DNA of 64,000 nt from Diphasiastrum complanatum (GCA_029204225.1 CM055097.1:66560644-66624643); one strand, 5' to 3'; shown: positions 15,378 to 25,240, counted from the first letter of the stretch. Numbers and translations are program-made. Notes: generated from the sequence alone by a model not told the origin.

Positions 15378-16452
15378 GATTCTAATGTTTCTTCAACTTT
15401 TAGGTTTTGTCCTAAAGCACTTAGCACTCACTTTTCTCTCAACAAATGATAGATAAAGAGATCTATGAAGATTTAGGACCCTAAAACACTTCTATCTTGA
15501 ACCTAGATGGTTTCCAAGCATAGAAAGGAAGATTGAAACACATGCAACACTTTGCACACACTAAGAATGGATTACAAAATCAAACCAACCTGAACACACT
15601 CTTGCTTAAGCTCTCAAACTTTCCAGCAAGTGACCAAATCAAGTTATGGTGTGAAGAGTTACTTGCATTCTTAGAAAATACCCAAAACTAGGATGCCAAG
15701 ATTACCTAGTAATGAACAAACTTGATCAACATATGATCAACACACTAAGATATTGATTCAACCTGTAAAACCACATGTAAACCACACTTCTAAAAGTTTA
15801 TAAACTCCAGCAAGTGATAAATACAAGATTTAGAGGTGAATGAATGAGCACACTTAGTGAATCACAAGACTAGCTTCACTATCTTGTCAAATCTTGGTGT
15901 TTAGATGTAGATCTAAGATCACTTCACATGAGAATGTTCCTCAACCTGTTAAGAACCTGAAAACACACTTGCATAATGGTTAACACCTTCCAGCAAATGC
16001 TCCAATCAAATTACATAAGGAGAGTTACTTACATGCTCAACAAAGTACACCAAAATTTATGCCAAAATTGATGACAATCTTTACAATATGCTCTTCACAA
16101 TGGAGCTTACAATATGTTCACCCAAAAAAGGGGATCTTTCATCCAAATGGGAGCTTTGCTCAGCCTTTAGGAGAATTACAACTCACTCAAAAGAGCATTT
16201 GTCATCCACTTAAGGAGAAGTTTCATCCACTTAAGGAGAGTGTTCATCCAAGAATGGAGATTGTCAACAATAGGATTGAAAAGAACATTGTTAGTATTGA
16301 ATATGCACAAGCCTCACAATCCACAAGTTCAACTCACAAAACAAAGGTTAGTAAGATTTGATCAACAAAGCAATGCAAAATCATGCTAGAACTTGATCAA
16401 ACATCCAAATATCACCAAAAATGGAATACTTACTGTAAATAGAAGCCAACCA
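15378..16452 (-). other. A3 untranslated leader between PBS and gag start
   Basis: About 1.08 kb lies between the primer-binding site and the polyprotein ATG. It has no long minus-strand frame. It holds a short array of ~20-bp units (CATCCACTTAAGGAGA-like) at about 16187-16260. A plus-strand, antisense frame of 100 codons (16059-16361) spans this array but has no recognisable family. The leader would contain packaging and dimerisation signals, which I cannot locate. Confidence 0.7.
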
Positions 16453-16464
16453 GCTCTGATACCA
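16453..16464 (-). other. A3 primer-binding site, tRNA-iMet
   Basis: Reads TGGTATCAGAGC on the minus strand, directly adjoining the 5' LTR end at 16465. Confidence 0.95.
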
Positions 16465-16897
16465 TGTGAAAAATACAGATCCTAAGTGGATCTAAACTCC
16501 AAGATCATTGGCTTGAATGCTTGCACTCCAAACTACATAAGCTAGGAATTGGCAACACATTCTATGCTACCTAGAATGCAAAGAACTTGATCAAAAAGCA
16601 TTTATCACAAATGGAAACTTCCATAAACATCAAGTGCGGCCCAAAATAGCATTATACAGTCCATAATACATCAGCCTACCACTTTTGGAAAGCACCTAAG
16701 ATCATACACAATAGCTTGAAGACAATACACACAACAATGCTCTCAATGGAGGAAGAAACAATGACAATGATCTATTGATCTCAATGAAGCATACAAAAGG
16801 TTTCTCCAACCTGTTCTCCACGACTTCCCTACTATTTATGGATGAGGAAGATGACTCTCTCTCCTCTCTCTAGAAGGTACTTGACCCTAGATATTCC

Positions 16898-16905
16898 CTA
16901 TATAG
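16898..16905 (-). promoter_or_regulatory. Putative TATA box of A3
   Basis: CTATATAG within CCCTATATAGG in the 5' LTR. It would drive transcription toward lower coordinates through the polyprotein. Position is plausible; the start site is not known. Confidence 0.5.
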
Positions 16906-17028
16906 GAAAAATAGCTAAAAATGGCTTATATGACCAAAATACATCAAAATGGTCTCATTTTGAAGGGTATGAAGTTTGACACTTCATCATACTGAAAAAA
17001 TACAGTAAATAAAAACATTGTGGCCTGG

Positions 17029-17042
17029 TTCACACGTGTGAA
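17029..17042. promoter_or_regulatory. CACACGTGTG palindrome (G-box type) in A3 U3
   Basis: Perfect 14-bp inverted repeat with a CACGTG core, the usual binding site of plant bHLH and bZIP factors. The CACACGTGTG core recurs in LTRs of A1, A2 and E1 (see findings). Role as an enhancer is inferred. Confidence 0.4.
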
Positions 17043-17119
17043 ACTCCAGAACCAAAACTATTTACAATTTTAGCCAATTTAGGCCTCAAACTAGCTAGGA
17101 AATGTTGACAATTTTCACA

Positions 17120-17436
17120 TCTTGCACATTGGCCAAGGAAGCTTGGAATTCTTTAATTGCACAAGTGTATGTGCTAAGGATTAAGTCTCTCAACAAAGAA
17201 TTTGCCTCTATTGGTGAGAAGATCCTTGATAATGAACTTGTAAAAGTGATTCTCAATGGTTTAGGAGATGAGTTTTTCAATTTGGTTCAAAGTCTTTCCA
17301 TCTAAGACACTTTGCCATCTATTGATAAGCTCCATAGTGTGCTTGTGGCTAAAGAGTGTAAGATGCTCCATGCAAAGCAAAGATGGGTTCCTTATTATTT
17401 CAAGAAAGAGATGAGAGAGTAAATTTCTCATTAAGG
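17120..17436 (+). pseudogene. Copia gag fragment, 3' part, continuation after A3
   Basis: It begins with the second TCTTG duplicate (17120-17124) and continues the gag of 10648-10773: CTLAKEAWNSL, then RIKSLNKEFASIGEKILDN and LNGLGDEFFNLVQSL, close to the LNGL..EHANLVQSFA block of A3. A deletion removed the segment between AWNSL and the RVK-like block. A TAA stops it near 17304; homology (DTLPSIDKL) runs on to about 17430. It is cut by the A1 LTR at 17449. Confidence 0.85.
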
Positions 17437-17448
17437 GCAAGAAGAAGA

Positions 17449-18102
17449 TGTGAAGGATTTCAGATCATTCAAGATCCAATTCATGTCCCAAATCTTTGGT
17501 TACAATAAGGAGCAAACCAACAATCTTGCCAATGTAGAAAAATCAGCATCTACATACAAAATGAGATGCAAACTCTAAGAGATATTGATCAAACATGAAC
17601 CAAAACATAAAATATGTTTGTTGTCCATACAATTACAGTACCCTACTGTATTTCACACGTGTGGAACCGAAAATAGCAATAGATGATCATTCTACACATA
17701 GAATTGCAAGATAACACCAAGATAGTGCACCAATGAGTAGTAGAACCCAAAGAGAACCATGTATAATGATGAAATGAGAGATAGAAGAGAGAAGATGTGT
17801 CTCTCCACGAGTTACATCATTTTATAGAGTTTCTAAACCCTATTTGGCCACTTGGCTTTTCCTCCAAAATGTAAACCCTACTATTTTTGGGTCTAGATTC
17901 AATGTACCCAAAGTTCAAATTTGAATCTCTCTCGAACTCGACTACCAACTTTCCCACACTTTCCAAAAGTGTTTATTGAATGTATTTTAAACTAATATAA
18001 CTTTAAAAAGTTTATTTTTGAGTCTAAAATGAGTTTTGGCCTCTTATCGACAATTTACCAAAATGTGACTAAACTAGACTAAACTAGTTGAAATCTCTCA
18101 CA
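17449..18102 (-). repeat. A1 LTR (654 bp)
   Basis: Begins TGTGAAGGATTTCAGATC and ends AATCTCTCACA, followed by CTCCCTCTTCAAC, the complement of a Copia polypurine tract. It closely matches the A4 LTR at 41354-41998 and more loosely the A2 LTRs. It contains CACACGTGTG near 17657. It is the 3' LTR of a minus-strand element whose 5' LTR is missing. Confidence 0.9.
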
Positions 18103-18960
18103 CTCCCTCTTCAACTAGTTTTGGCATAGTTTTGACAATAGAACTTTGATCCAACTTTAGAATGAATTCCATCCTAAGTATAGATCTCTAAGGTTCTAAA
18201 GTATCTTTCATAATTGATATAGAGAATAGTGTCCAAATTGGATGCTTCACTATTTCTTACATTAATTTTACACATCAAGATATAGCTAGAACATGAAGAA
18301 CCAAATAGAATGTGAATGAAATGATTCTTCCATGTTTCAAACTTTGAACTCTCTGGAAAATTATAGCAACCAAACAATAAATGTGAGTGATGACCATTTG
18401 CTTGCTTGTCTCCTCCAACTTTATCCTTTCTTGATATGTCTTCACCATAAAACTCCATGAATGAGCCTCCATCTCCATCTTGCCACAAGAAACCATCAAG
18501 CCTTGGAAATCCATGAGTAGGTGAGTACATACATGATGCAAATCTAGCATCACATGACTCCATAAACCAAGTAGTTTGCACTAGTCCATCTTCAAGATCT
18601 ACTTGACACAAGAAAATGACCATGAATTCACCAAAAATTGACAATCTCCAAGTATTGGCACCAAGTAGCTCAACACTTGAGAACTTAGCCATGGATGAGT
18701 GACATAATGAACCTCCATTAGCTTCATTTCCATCAGCAAAACCAACCAAGAATGCTAGTACAACTCCAACAATAAGATATTGCAAGACAATGTAGCTAGT
18801 TTGTCCATATCTTGACAATTTGCACACATCCACATGAAATAGCTCAAACATGAGATAGAACAAGTAAAGTAAACTTGAACAACACATCCTTGCTGCTCCT
18901 TTGACCTTACTTGAGTCTTCAATAAGCTGCAAAAACAGATCCAGAACCATCCAAATTGGA
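18103..18960 (-). pseudogene. Truncated Copia A1 body: polyprotein tail, RT scraps and a foreign open segment
   Basis: Reading the minus strand, 18941-18453 is an open segment (DLFLQLIEDSSKVKGAARMC ... DGDGGSFME) that is not Copia pol but recurs in element A2 at 25012-24523. It continues to about 18350 in unknown sequence. Then it meets Copia RT scraps: a REFKV-like piece equivalent to REFEIQDLG of A3, and NVRNSEASNLDTILY, equivalent to the RSNERSFKDITLY block. The final 18180-18103 is the polyprotein C-terminus ending VEEG at the polypurine tract. RNase H and everything upstream of the foreign segment are missing, and the element stops abruptly at about 18960. A frame is open for 263 codons through the foreign part and the RT scrap. 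Function unknown. Confidence 0.7.
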
Positions 18961-20089
18961 GGCAAACCCAGCTTTATTCACTAACTTGACATTTAGGCCC
19001 TACGACATTAAAAGTCCCGCAAAAAAGTCCTGAAGTCCTTTTATTGACTTGTAACTAATCAAATCTCTATGTGAACATCGGGTTGGACTTAGACACGCAG
19101 AGTGCCAAATGCCTCTCACTTATTAACTAGGGTTAGGGTTGCCTTGGGATCCGCAAACCCTCCAATAGTATTCCCACCAAAACTGGTGGCGGTCCCGTGA
19201 CACCTGCGAGATGTAGTTACTGTGGGCTTTTATTTGCTTCACGTCGAATCTTTATTAAATGATAGTACACTTTCTCCATGAAATCGAGTCGGAGTATTGA
19301 AATCTAAGTTGTTGTGGGGTCGAAGATCTCTCGTAGTATAGCCCTTCCGCCTGTCAACAAAGGTTAGATCACTGGATAGGTGCCTAACTATACATAGATG
19401 CTACTTTTAGTTAATTTTCTACTTTCTCCCTTAACTCTACTCATCACTATACTACTCCTCTTTAACTCTACTCCCCTACACTAACATTCATCATAGTTTG
19501 GTTGAAGGGAAGGAATGGAGAAGAAGAGATTGAGAAGAGAAGAGAAAGAGAGTGAGGGTGAAGGTTAGCTCAAATGCTCCTTATGCTTGGTAATGGAAAA
19601 ACATTCACTATTGGCAAACAATAAACATGGAAATAGAAAACAAGAGAAAACACAACCAAGAGCAATAGCAAGTAGTGAATAGCAAAGGAGGATGCTTCTC
19701 TTCCAAAAATGGTAGAGTTTCCTCCTTCTCATTAAGCATGCAAATAGTGTACAAATGGTGCCTTTTTATAAAATGGGAAAGGCCCTTGCCCTCAATCTTA
19801 TTGGCTAATATTCACAATGATCCTAACCATTCATCTTGGACCCAATTTGATCCAAGGGTCCACAAAAAGTACATTAGAAATCACAAGATTCATGTGAGTC
19901 CCAATTTGGACCCAACTCTAAAAAGTGATCTCTAAGTTTAAAAATGACATTGGGCCTCTAGTTTTATTTTGATTACAAGGCCCAAGTCAAGTTTATTTTA
20001 TTTACAACTTCAATTGCGTGCTCATTGGGCCATGAGCTTATACACGCAGGATGTCATGCCCTCGCAACACATTTTATTGGAGGATTTTA
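18961..20089. other. Non-coding stretch without a recognised gene
   Basis: Contains one GGGTTAGGG-type word near 19130 but no telomeric array. The small plus-strand frame at 19675-19935 has no recognisable family. The boundary with the A1 remnant at about 18960 has no obvious terminal structure. Confidence 0.5.
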
Positions 20090-23000
20090 TTTATTTAGAC
20101 TTTGTTGGAAATACCCCCAACAGGACCCACGACCTGAAGTAGTGCCGTTCCCTCGACACTCTGCCGGTTTAGTAGAGCGTTATCTTGGACCGCCTCTGGT
20201 GGATGAGATATCCCGTAACATCTTCCATGAAGTTGAGACGGTCCAGTTTCTTCGAGTCCTTTGGCGCGTGAAAGAACTTGTGGACTCTTGTCAGCCATTC
20301 CTAATCCACCCATGCTTGGAATCGTTTCGTCCAGGGATCTCTAAGGAATGTAGCTCGGTAATATACGCGAGCGACTGGCAGCTGGTCTTCGACTTTGTCG
20401 GAAGCGAGCGCCTTATTTGGATCAAAAAATATGGAGGAAAGAAAATCATTCCATTTTGTTTCAATGCCCATTAAGTATTCCAAGTCCCGGGCGTAAGTGG
20501 CTGTCGCGCGGACTGTGGGATTGGGGCAATCGACGTAGTGACTGGCGAATGCGGAGAGAGCCCTTCTGGCGTCTACATCCGTTGTCCACCCATATTTGGA
20601 TTTGATGATTGGCCAGTTGAAATTGTTGAGTGTGATCTGGTCCAGAGGAGTGCCGCATTCCGCCCATTTGGATCTTCTTGGACATGGCAGGAAATGCGCG
20701 TTCACCCGTAACTGTTGCGGACTCGTCACGTAAGCCCTGATGGCCGCAGGGTCTCTCTCAAATAACTGCTGTCGCCACTCTGGTTGTGGTTGGAGGGCGG
20801 GTAAGGCTTGCAGTTCTTTTCCCTTGATGGTCTGAGCTGAGAATGATATCTGCCAGCCGCCTCTTGATGACTCGTGGGGATATTTGGATAAAAATCCATT
20901 GATGTTCTCCTCCACGAATTTCGGTCTTCGGAAGGCTCGGTTGGCAAATATCATTCGTGACCCTCTGGATGATGTTGCTTGGCCCTGGCTGGTGGTTGCG
21001 CCTTGGCTCTGGTCTCACGTCTCAGCTGCCGCATCTGTCTGTCCTTGGTCTTGGCCTTCGGACCCTTAATCTAGTTGAAATCCCCCTACTACCTGCTGGT
21101 TCTGATCTTGGCTGGTACTAGCCTGTGTAGTGTCAAAATTAGGTGGCGGTGGAATTACCACGGGGGTGGGGTGGGCCTTCGTTTCCATGTATTTTTGGCA
21201 TGCCTTGAGGGCTTGCTTGGCCTGGGCGAGCTCTTGCGTTGCGCTTGTCCGATACTTATTGAACTCCGTCTGGTAGCTGTTGAGGGTTTGGCTATAAATC
21301 TGTACCTGACGTCGTAGAAGATTCATCTCTGATTGGAAAAGCGGCCTTGTGTCCGGTGCAGATTGAGCTAACCAGACAAGCTTCTCGTCTTGTAAGGCTT
21401 TAACCTCCCTCCCCAAGCGCATGTTCTCTGCTTCCAAAAGTGTAAGTTGCGCCTGGATGGGGGCAAGCCGTTGGGATGCTTCAGCTTGAAGCTCCCGCAC
21501 CTTTGTGGAGGCCTCAGTCAGCGCTTTGGAGAGGCTTTAAATATATTTGTTTAGGCCCTCCTCCTTCTACTGCAGCTTGGCAATCTCCTGGTGCCCTGCT
21601 TGTTCATGTTGCTGAGCCAGAATCAGCTCTTGCTGCAGCTTGGTGAAGTCTGCTCGTAGCTGTGTATTACTCGTTGCCAACTGTAGTATCCTGCTTTCCA
21701 GAATAGCTTTGGCTGCTACCGCATCCAGGATGTATTTTCCTAGGGTTTGGTACGTCTTGTTAGATCCGTGGGAGCAGTTGGTACACTGGCACTGGCAGGG
21801 GCTTGTGTTGTATCGGCTCCGACGACTTGTGGAATTCCATCGTCATTGTCTTCGATCAGGTTTTCATTTGTCCTGATGCCATCTGGGGTGGTAGGGTCAG
21901 CCCGATCTGGTGATGCTACAAAAACTGTTTGTACAAATGCGTCATCAGACAGCTGTTGGCTGCCCTCGGCAACCTTTGGCGAAGCGGGTGGGGTGCGAGA
22001 AACAACTGTGGAAAAAGGTGTGAGGACGGTTTGTTCGAACGAGAGGATGGGAGGAACAGTGGGGAACTGAAGGGTAGTGTGGAGTATGGAAGAAGGTGAG
22101 GATGGAGCAGAAAGTGTCTGGCGTGGGGGTGAAAAATTGATAACTTGCATCCATGCCAAAGTATCGGGGGACAATTACGAATCAGAAGGGTTGAATGTGA
22201 GAGGAGCAACGGTGGTGGCAAGAGTAATGGAGGATGCGATGGTGATGGATGGAGCAGCGAACATTGGAAGAGAAGTAGGAGTGACATCAACAAAAGAAAT
22301 GAGGATGGAGACAGAAACAGATGCGGATGGAATAGGAAGAGAGGTAGCGACAACAAAAATTGGAGTGGGGGGTTGCACGGAAGAAGAAGTGGCGGTGGTC
22401 GATGGAGTAGTTAGTGCTACAGTGGAGACACATCTTCGGGTAACAGGTGGAGATGTGGATATAGAGGCAGCGCCACGCATTCGTTTGCTGGCCGTTGTGT
22501 TAATGACTGCAGGTTGGGAGGAGGTAGATGTTTGAGATGGTGAGTGAAGGTTAGTATGTGGCACAAGGGTAGACAGGAGAGATGAGCATTGGAAATCGCG
22601 CACTTTCGCCTTGAGAAGTGCACAGACAAAGTTACACAGTATGGGGCCTGCTGCGATTCGCTCACGGTTGTTGGGTTTGATGGAGTTTGTTAGTTCTTGA
22701 ATAAGGAAGCTATGCCAGTTGTATGGCACAACGGACGGGTTAGGGAACTCGAGAAAGGATTCCACTATCTGACTCAGCAGCGTAGACTGGATTCTGTCCT
22801 TGCAAAATGTTGAAATAACCAGAAAGTTATTCAATAGATGCGCAGCTGCCTGAATGACGAGTTCCGTGATAGCTTCTATCAAGTAACCATTATTAGTCTG
22901 GATGAGAATTTCTGGTGTGGTTTGGGTGACGAATGGTTTGATTAGAGCTTTGGCGTGGCGATGGGAGATGAGTTGACGATCACCGGACATAATGCCAACG

Positions 23001-23150
23001 GTGATCATCGAGTCGGCGTTAATCCTGACCTTGTACGTGGTACCTTGGTACAAGAAGTGGAAACGAGCCTTGTCCTCGTCCCAGGTGGCGTAAGCGTGAA
23101 GGACGAGGCCCATGTTAATCTTAGAATGGAAGAGTGCCGAGTAAAATCCC
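20090..23150 (-). pseudogene. Unrecognised long gene (~1000 codons), GC-richer, broken by stops and one frameshift
   Basis: Consecutive minus-strand frames form one decayed reading frame. 23152-22175 holds an N-terminal globular-looking part (ALFHSKINMGLVLHAYATW) and a Ser/Thr/Pro-rich tail. 22174-21740 is a Pro/Ser/Thr-rich linker. After a frameshift near 21740, about 21735-21066 is a coiled coil rich in Gln, Leu, Lys and Ala (LEAENMRLGREVKALQDEK). 20954-20301 and on to about 20090 is a second globular part (PIIKSKYGWTTDVDARRALS). Nonsense codons interrupt at 22175, 21567, 21537, 21066, 21015, 20301 and 20169. Base composition is clearly less AT-rich than the flanking elements. The start at 23152 is not reliable, because the ATG overlaps the last bases of the B2 RT fragment. 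I do not recognise the family; an old transposon-borne or captured host gene is possible. Confidence 0.6.
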
Positions 23151-23409
23151 ATTCAGATAGGTTGTTTGTACATCAAGTTGATGCACTTCAAGGTCAGCAG
23201 CTGCAGCATAAGACAGGAGCATTCAGATTGACAAATGTTTGACTAGTGGACTAAAAGTCTCGCTGTAGTTGACCTTCGGGATCTGGGTGAATCCTCGTGC
23301 TACCAGTCTTGCTTTCCTTTGATGAATTGCTTCGTTGGCATTGTATTTGATCTTAAACATCCATTTGCAGTCAATGATATTGCAGCCAATAGGAGCTTCG
23401 ACTAGTGAC
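23151..23409 (-). pseudogene. Copia B2 reverse transcriptase, distal part (left of the A2 insertion)
   Basis: On the minus strand the frame reads [32 protein letters not shown] and [15 protein letters not shown], which is the N-terminal part of Copia RT. It is continuous with the sequence right of A2 (MHKEYSSLIMNQTW joins to SLVEAP). It carries a nonsense codon after KHLSI and ends abruptly at YLNG, where the unknown GC-richer gene begins. No catalytic YVDD part remains. Confidence 0.9.
23405..23409. repeat. Target-site duplication of A2, left copy (GTGAC)
   Basis: GTGAC precedes the left LTR of A2 and is repeated at 28975-28979 after the right LTR. Removing A2 rejoins the RT frame of B2. 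Confidence 0.95.
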
Positions 23410-24058
23410 TGTGAAAGATTTCAGATCCTTAAGATCCAATCTACTTGAATGATCTTTGGTTAGAAAGAGAAATACACTACCAATTTCACCAATGTAGAAA
23501 AATCAGCATCTACACACAATTTGAGATGCAAACACTAATAGAACTTGATCAAACTTGAAGAAATGATTATGTACTATTGCTGTCCGTACAAAACCAGCAA
23601 GCTACTGTAATTCACACGTGTGGATCCAAAAATAGCAAATATAGATCATTCTACACATAGAATTGCAAGCAATCACCAAGATAGTGCACCAATGGATAGT
23701 AGAACCCAAGAGAACCATGTATAAGCATGAAATGAGATAGAGAAGAGAGAAGATGACTCTCTCCACGACTTACATCCTTTTATAGTAGGTCCAAACCCTA
23801 TTTGGCCACTTGGCTTTCCCACCAAAATGCTAACCCTACCAATTTTGGGTCTAGATTCAATGTACCCAACTTATTCAAATTGAATCTACTCAAACTCGCA
23901 TTCTATCTTTCCCACACTTTCAAAAAGTGTTTATTCAAATGAAATTTAGACTAATAAACTTTGAAAAGTCAACCTCTAAGTCTAAAACAAGTTTTGGCCT
24001 CAATATGCCAAATATGGAAATATTGCAAATTGTGATGAAACTAGTTGAATCTTTCATA
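23410..24058 (-). repeat. A2 3' LTR (649 bp)
   Basis: Matches 28325-28974 with scattered differences. It contains CACACGTGTG at 23613-23622 and a TTTTATAG box near 23777. The RNase H frame ends inside its first bases, as in A3. Confidence 0.93.
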
Positions 24059-24515
24059 CTCCCTCTTCAACTAGTTTTAGCATAGACTTTGATAATACTC
24101 CAAGTGAAGTCCTATGCTTCATGAACAAGTCTTTTCCCAATGCTTTGGTGAAGATATCAGCTACACATTCCCTTGAAGACACATGTTGAAGCTCCACCTC
24201 CTTTGCAATGACTCGCTCCCTCACAAAATGATATTGTATCTCAATATGCTTGCTCCTAGCATGAAAGATAGGATTGGATGCCATTTTTTGTGCTGATTGA
24301 TTGTCACAAAAGATGATTGGGCTCTTTGAAAAATCCAGCAAGTGAAGATCCTTGATCATCCTCTTGATCCATACCATCTCCTTTGTGCAATGTGTAAGAG
24401 CTTTGTACTCGGCCTCACTAGATGACAATGTGATAGTGGCTTGTTTCTTTGACATCCTTGATATAGCTCCATCACCTATGAAAATACAATAAGAACTAAT
24501 GGATTTCCTATCCAT
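24054..24515 (-). pseudogene. A2 RNase H and polyprotein C-terminus
   Basis: The frame opens at MDRKSISSYCIFIGDG and contains SSSEAEYKAL, CDNQSAQ, ARSKHIEIQYHFVRE and VADIFTKALG, all diagnostic of Copia RNase H, ending LVEEGV at the polypurine tract. The first catalytic Asp block (SDSDFAGD in A3) lies beyond the junction with the foreign segment and is missing. It is out of frame by one with the upstream foreign segment, so it would not be made as part of the same polyprotein. About 150 codons. Confidence 0.9.
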
Positions 24516-25240
24516 TACATCTCCTCCATGAATGAGCCTCCATCTTCATCTTGCCACAAGAAACCATCAAACCTTGGAAATCCATGAGTAGGTGAGTACA
24601 TAAATGATGCAAATCCAGTACCACATGACTCCATAAACCAAGTAGTTTGCACTAGTGCATCTTCAAGATCTATTTGACACAAGAAAATGACCATGAATTC
24701 ACCAAAAATTGACAATCTCCAAGTATTGGCACCAAGTAGCTCAACACTTGAGAACTTAGCCATGGATGATTGAGATAATGAGCCTCCAATAGCTTCATTT
24801 CCATCAGCAAAATCAGCCAAGAATGCTAGTACAAATCCAACATCAAAACAATGCTCACCAATGTAGCTAGTTTTCCCATATCCTGACAATTTGCACACAT
24901 CCACATGAAATTGTTCAAACATGAGATAGAACAAGTAAAGTAAATTTGAACAACACATCCTTGCTGCTCCTTTGACCTTACTTGAGTCTTCAATATGCTG
25001 CAAAAACAGATCTATAACACCTTTGCCAATTACCTCTCCTTTGATGCTCTTGACTAGCTCCAAATTGCCAACTTCCCTTTTGACTAGTTGAAGCGCTTTG
25101 AGATCAATCTCTTGATCTTCAGCTTGACCATAAAAGTCATTGAACAAAATTTGTTTTCCAGATCCATTACTTGATTTTACAGCAAGATAACATCCATCCA
25201 CTTGCATAGCTCCATGTACACAAGAAGATCTTCCAAAAGA
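24516..25240 (-). other. Foreign open segment replacing the reverse transcriptase of A2
   Basis: In frame with the integrase upstream, the reading leaves Copia homology right after EYRSLMKSGT (the normal follow-on is the RT start, NTWRLVK in A3). It reads about 240 codons of unrelated sequence: SNGSGKQILFNDFYGQAEDQ, KVKGAARMCCSNLLYLFYLM, GANTWRLSIFGEFMVIFL, SPTHGFPRFDGFLWQD. It stops just as Copia RNase H resumes. The last ~490 bp are shared with A1 (18453-18941), where they sit between an unrelated edge and RT scraps. No RT motif (YGLKQ, YVDD) exists inside. A hydrophobic stretch at LLYLFYLMF could be a membrane or signal-like helix. The family is not recognised. It may be a captured host transcript or simply open non-coding sequence. 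Confidence 0.7.

Larger units (their letters stand above)
10774..17119 (-). mobile_element. Complete Ty1/Copia retrotransposon A3 (6346 bp), apparently young and coding-intact
   Basis: Two 655-bp LTRs (10774-11428 and 16465-17119) flank one unbroken gag-pol frame on the minus strand, so the 5' LTR is the right one. The ends are TGTGAAAA...TTTTCACA, an 8-bp terminal inverted repeat. A tRNA-iMet PBS (16453-16464), a polypurine tract (11429-11438) and the 5-bp duplication TCTTG are all present. By eye the LTRs differ at one position only (A at 11314, G at 17005), which implies a recent insertion. The domain order gag, protease, integrase, RT, RNase H is that of Pseudoviridae/Copia. It landed in an older plus-strand gag. 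Of the elements here it is the only one with every expected part. Expression cannot be judged from sequence. Confidence 0.97.
16465..17119 (-). repeat. A3 5' LTR (655 bp) with promoter elements
   Basis: This is the transcribing LTR for the minus-strand element. A CTATATAG box at 16898-16905 is a plausible TATA. About 125 bp upstream of it, in U3, lies the perfect 14-bp palindrome TTCACACGTGTGAA (17029-17042) with a CACGTG G-box core. It differs from the other LTR at 17005 only, as far as I can read. Confidence 0.95.

Noticed and set aside
19120-19140. GGGTTAGGG telomere-like word
   Set aside because: A single occurrence, no array.
20103-20122. TGTTGG...CCAACA considered as an LTR end
   Set aside because: It is a short isolated inverted repeat; no PBS, PPT or partner copy adjoins it.
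22077-22535. Plus-strand 152-codon Gly/Glu/Val-rich frame
   Set aside because: It is the antisense of the Ser/Thr/Pro-rich minus-strand region; the minus frame is longer and continues on both sides.
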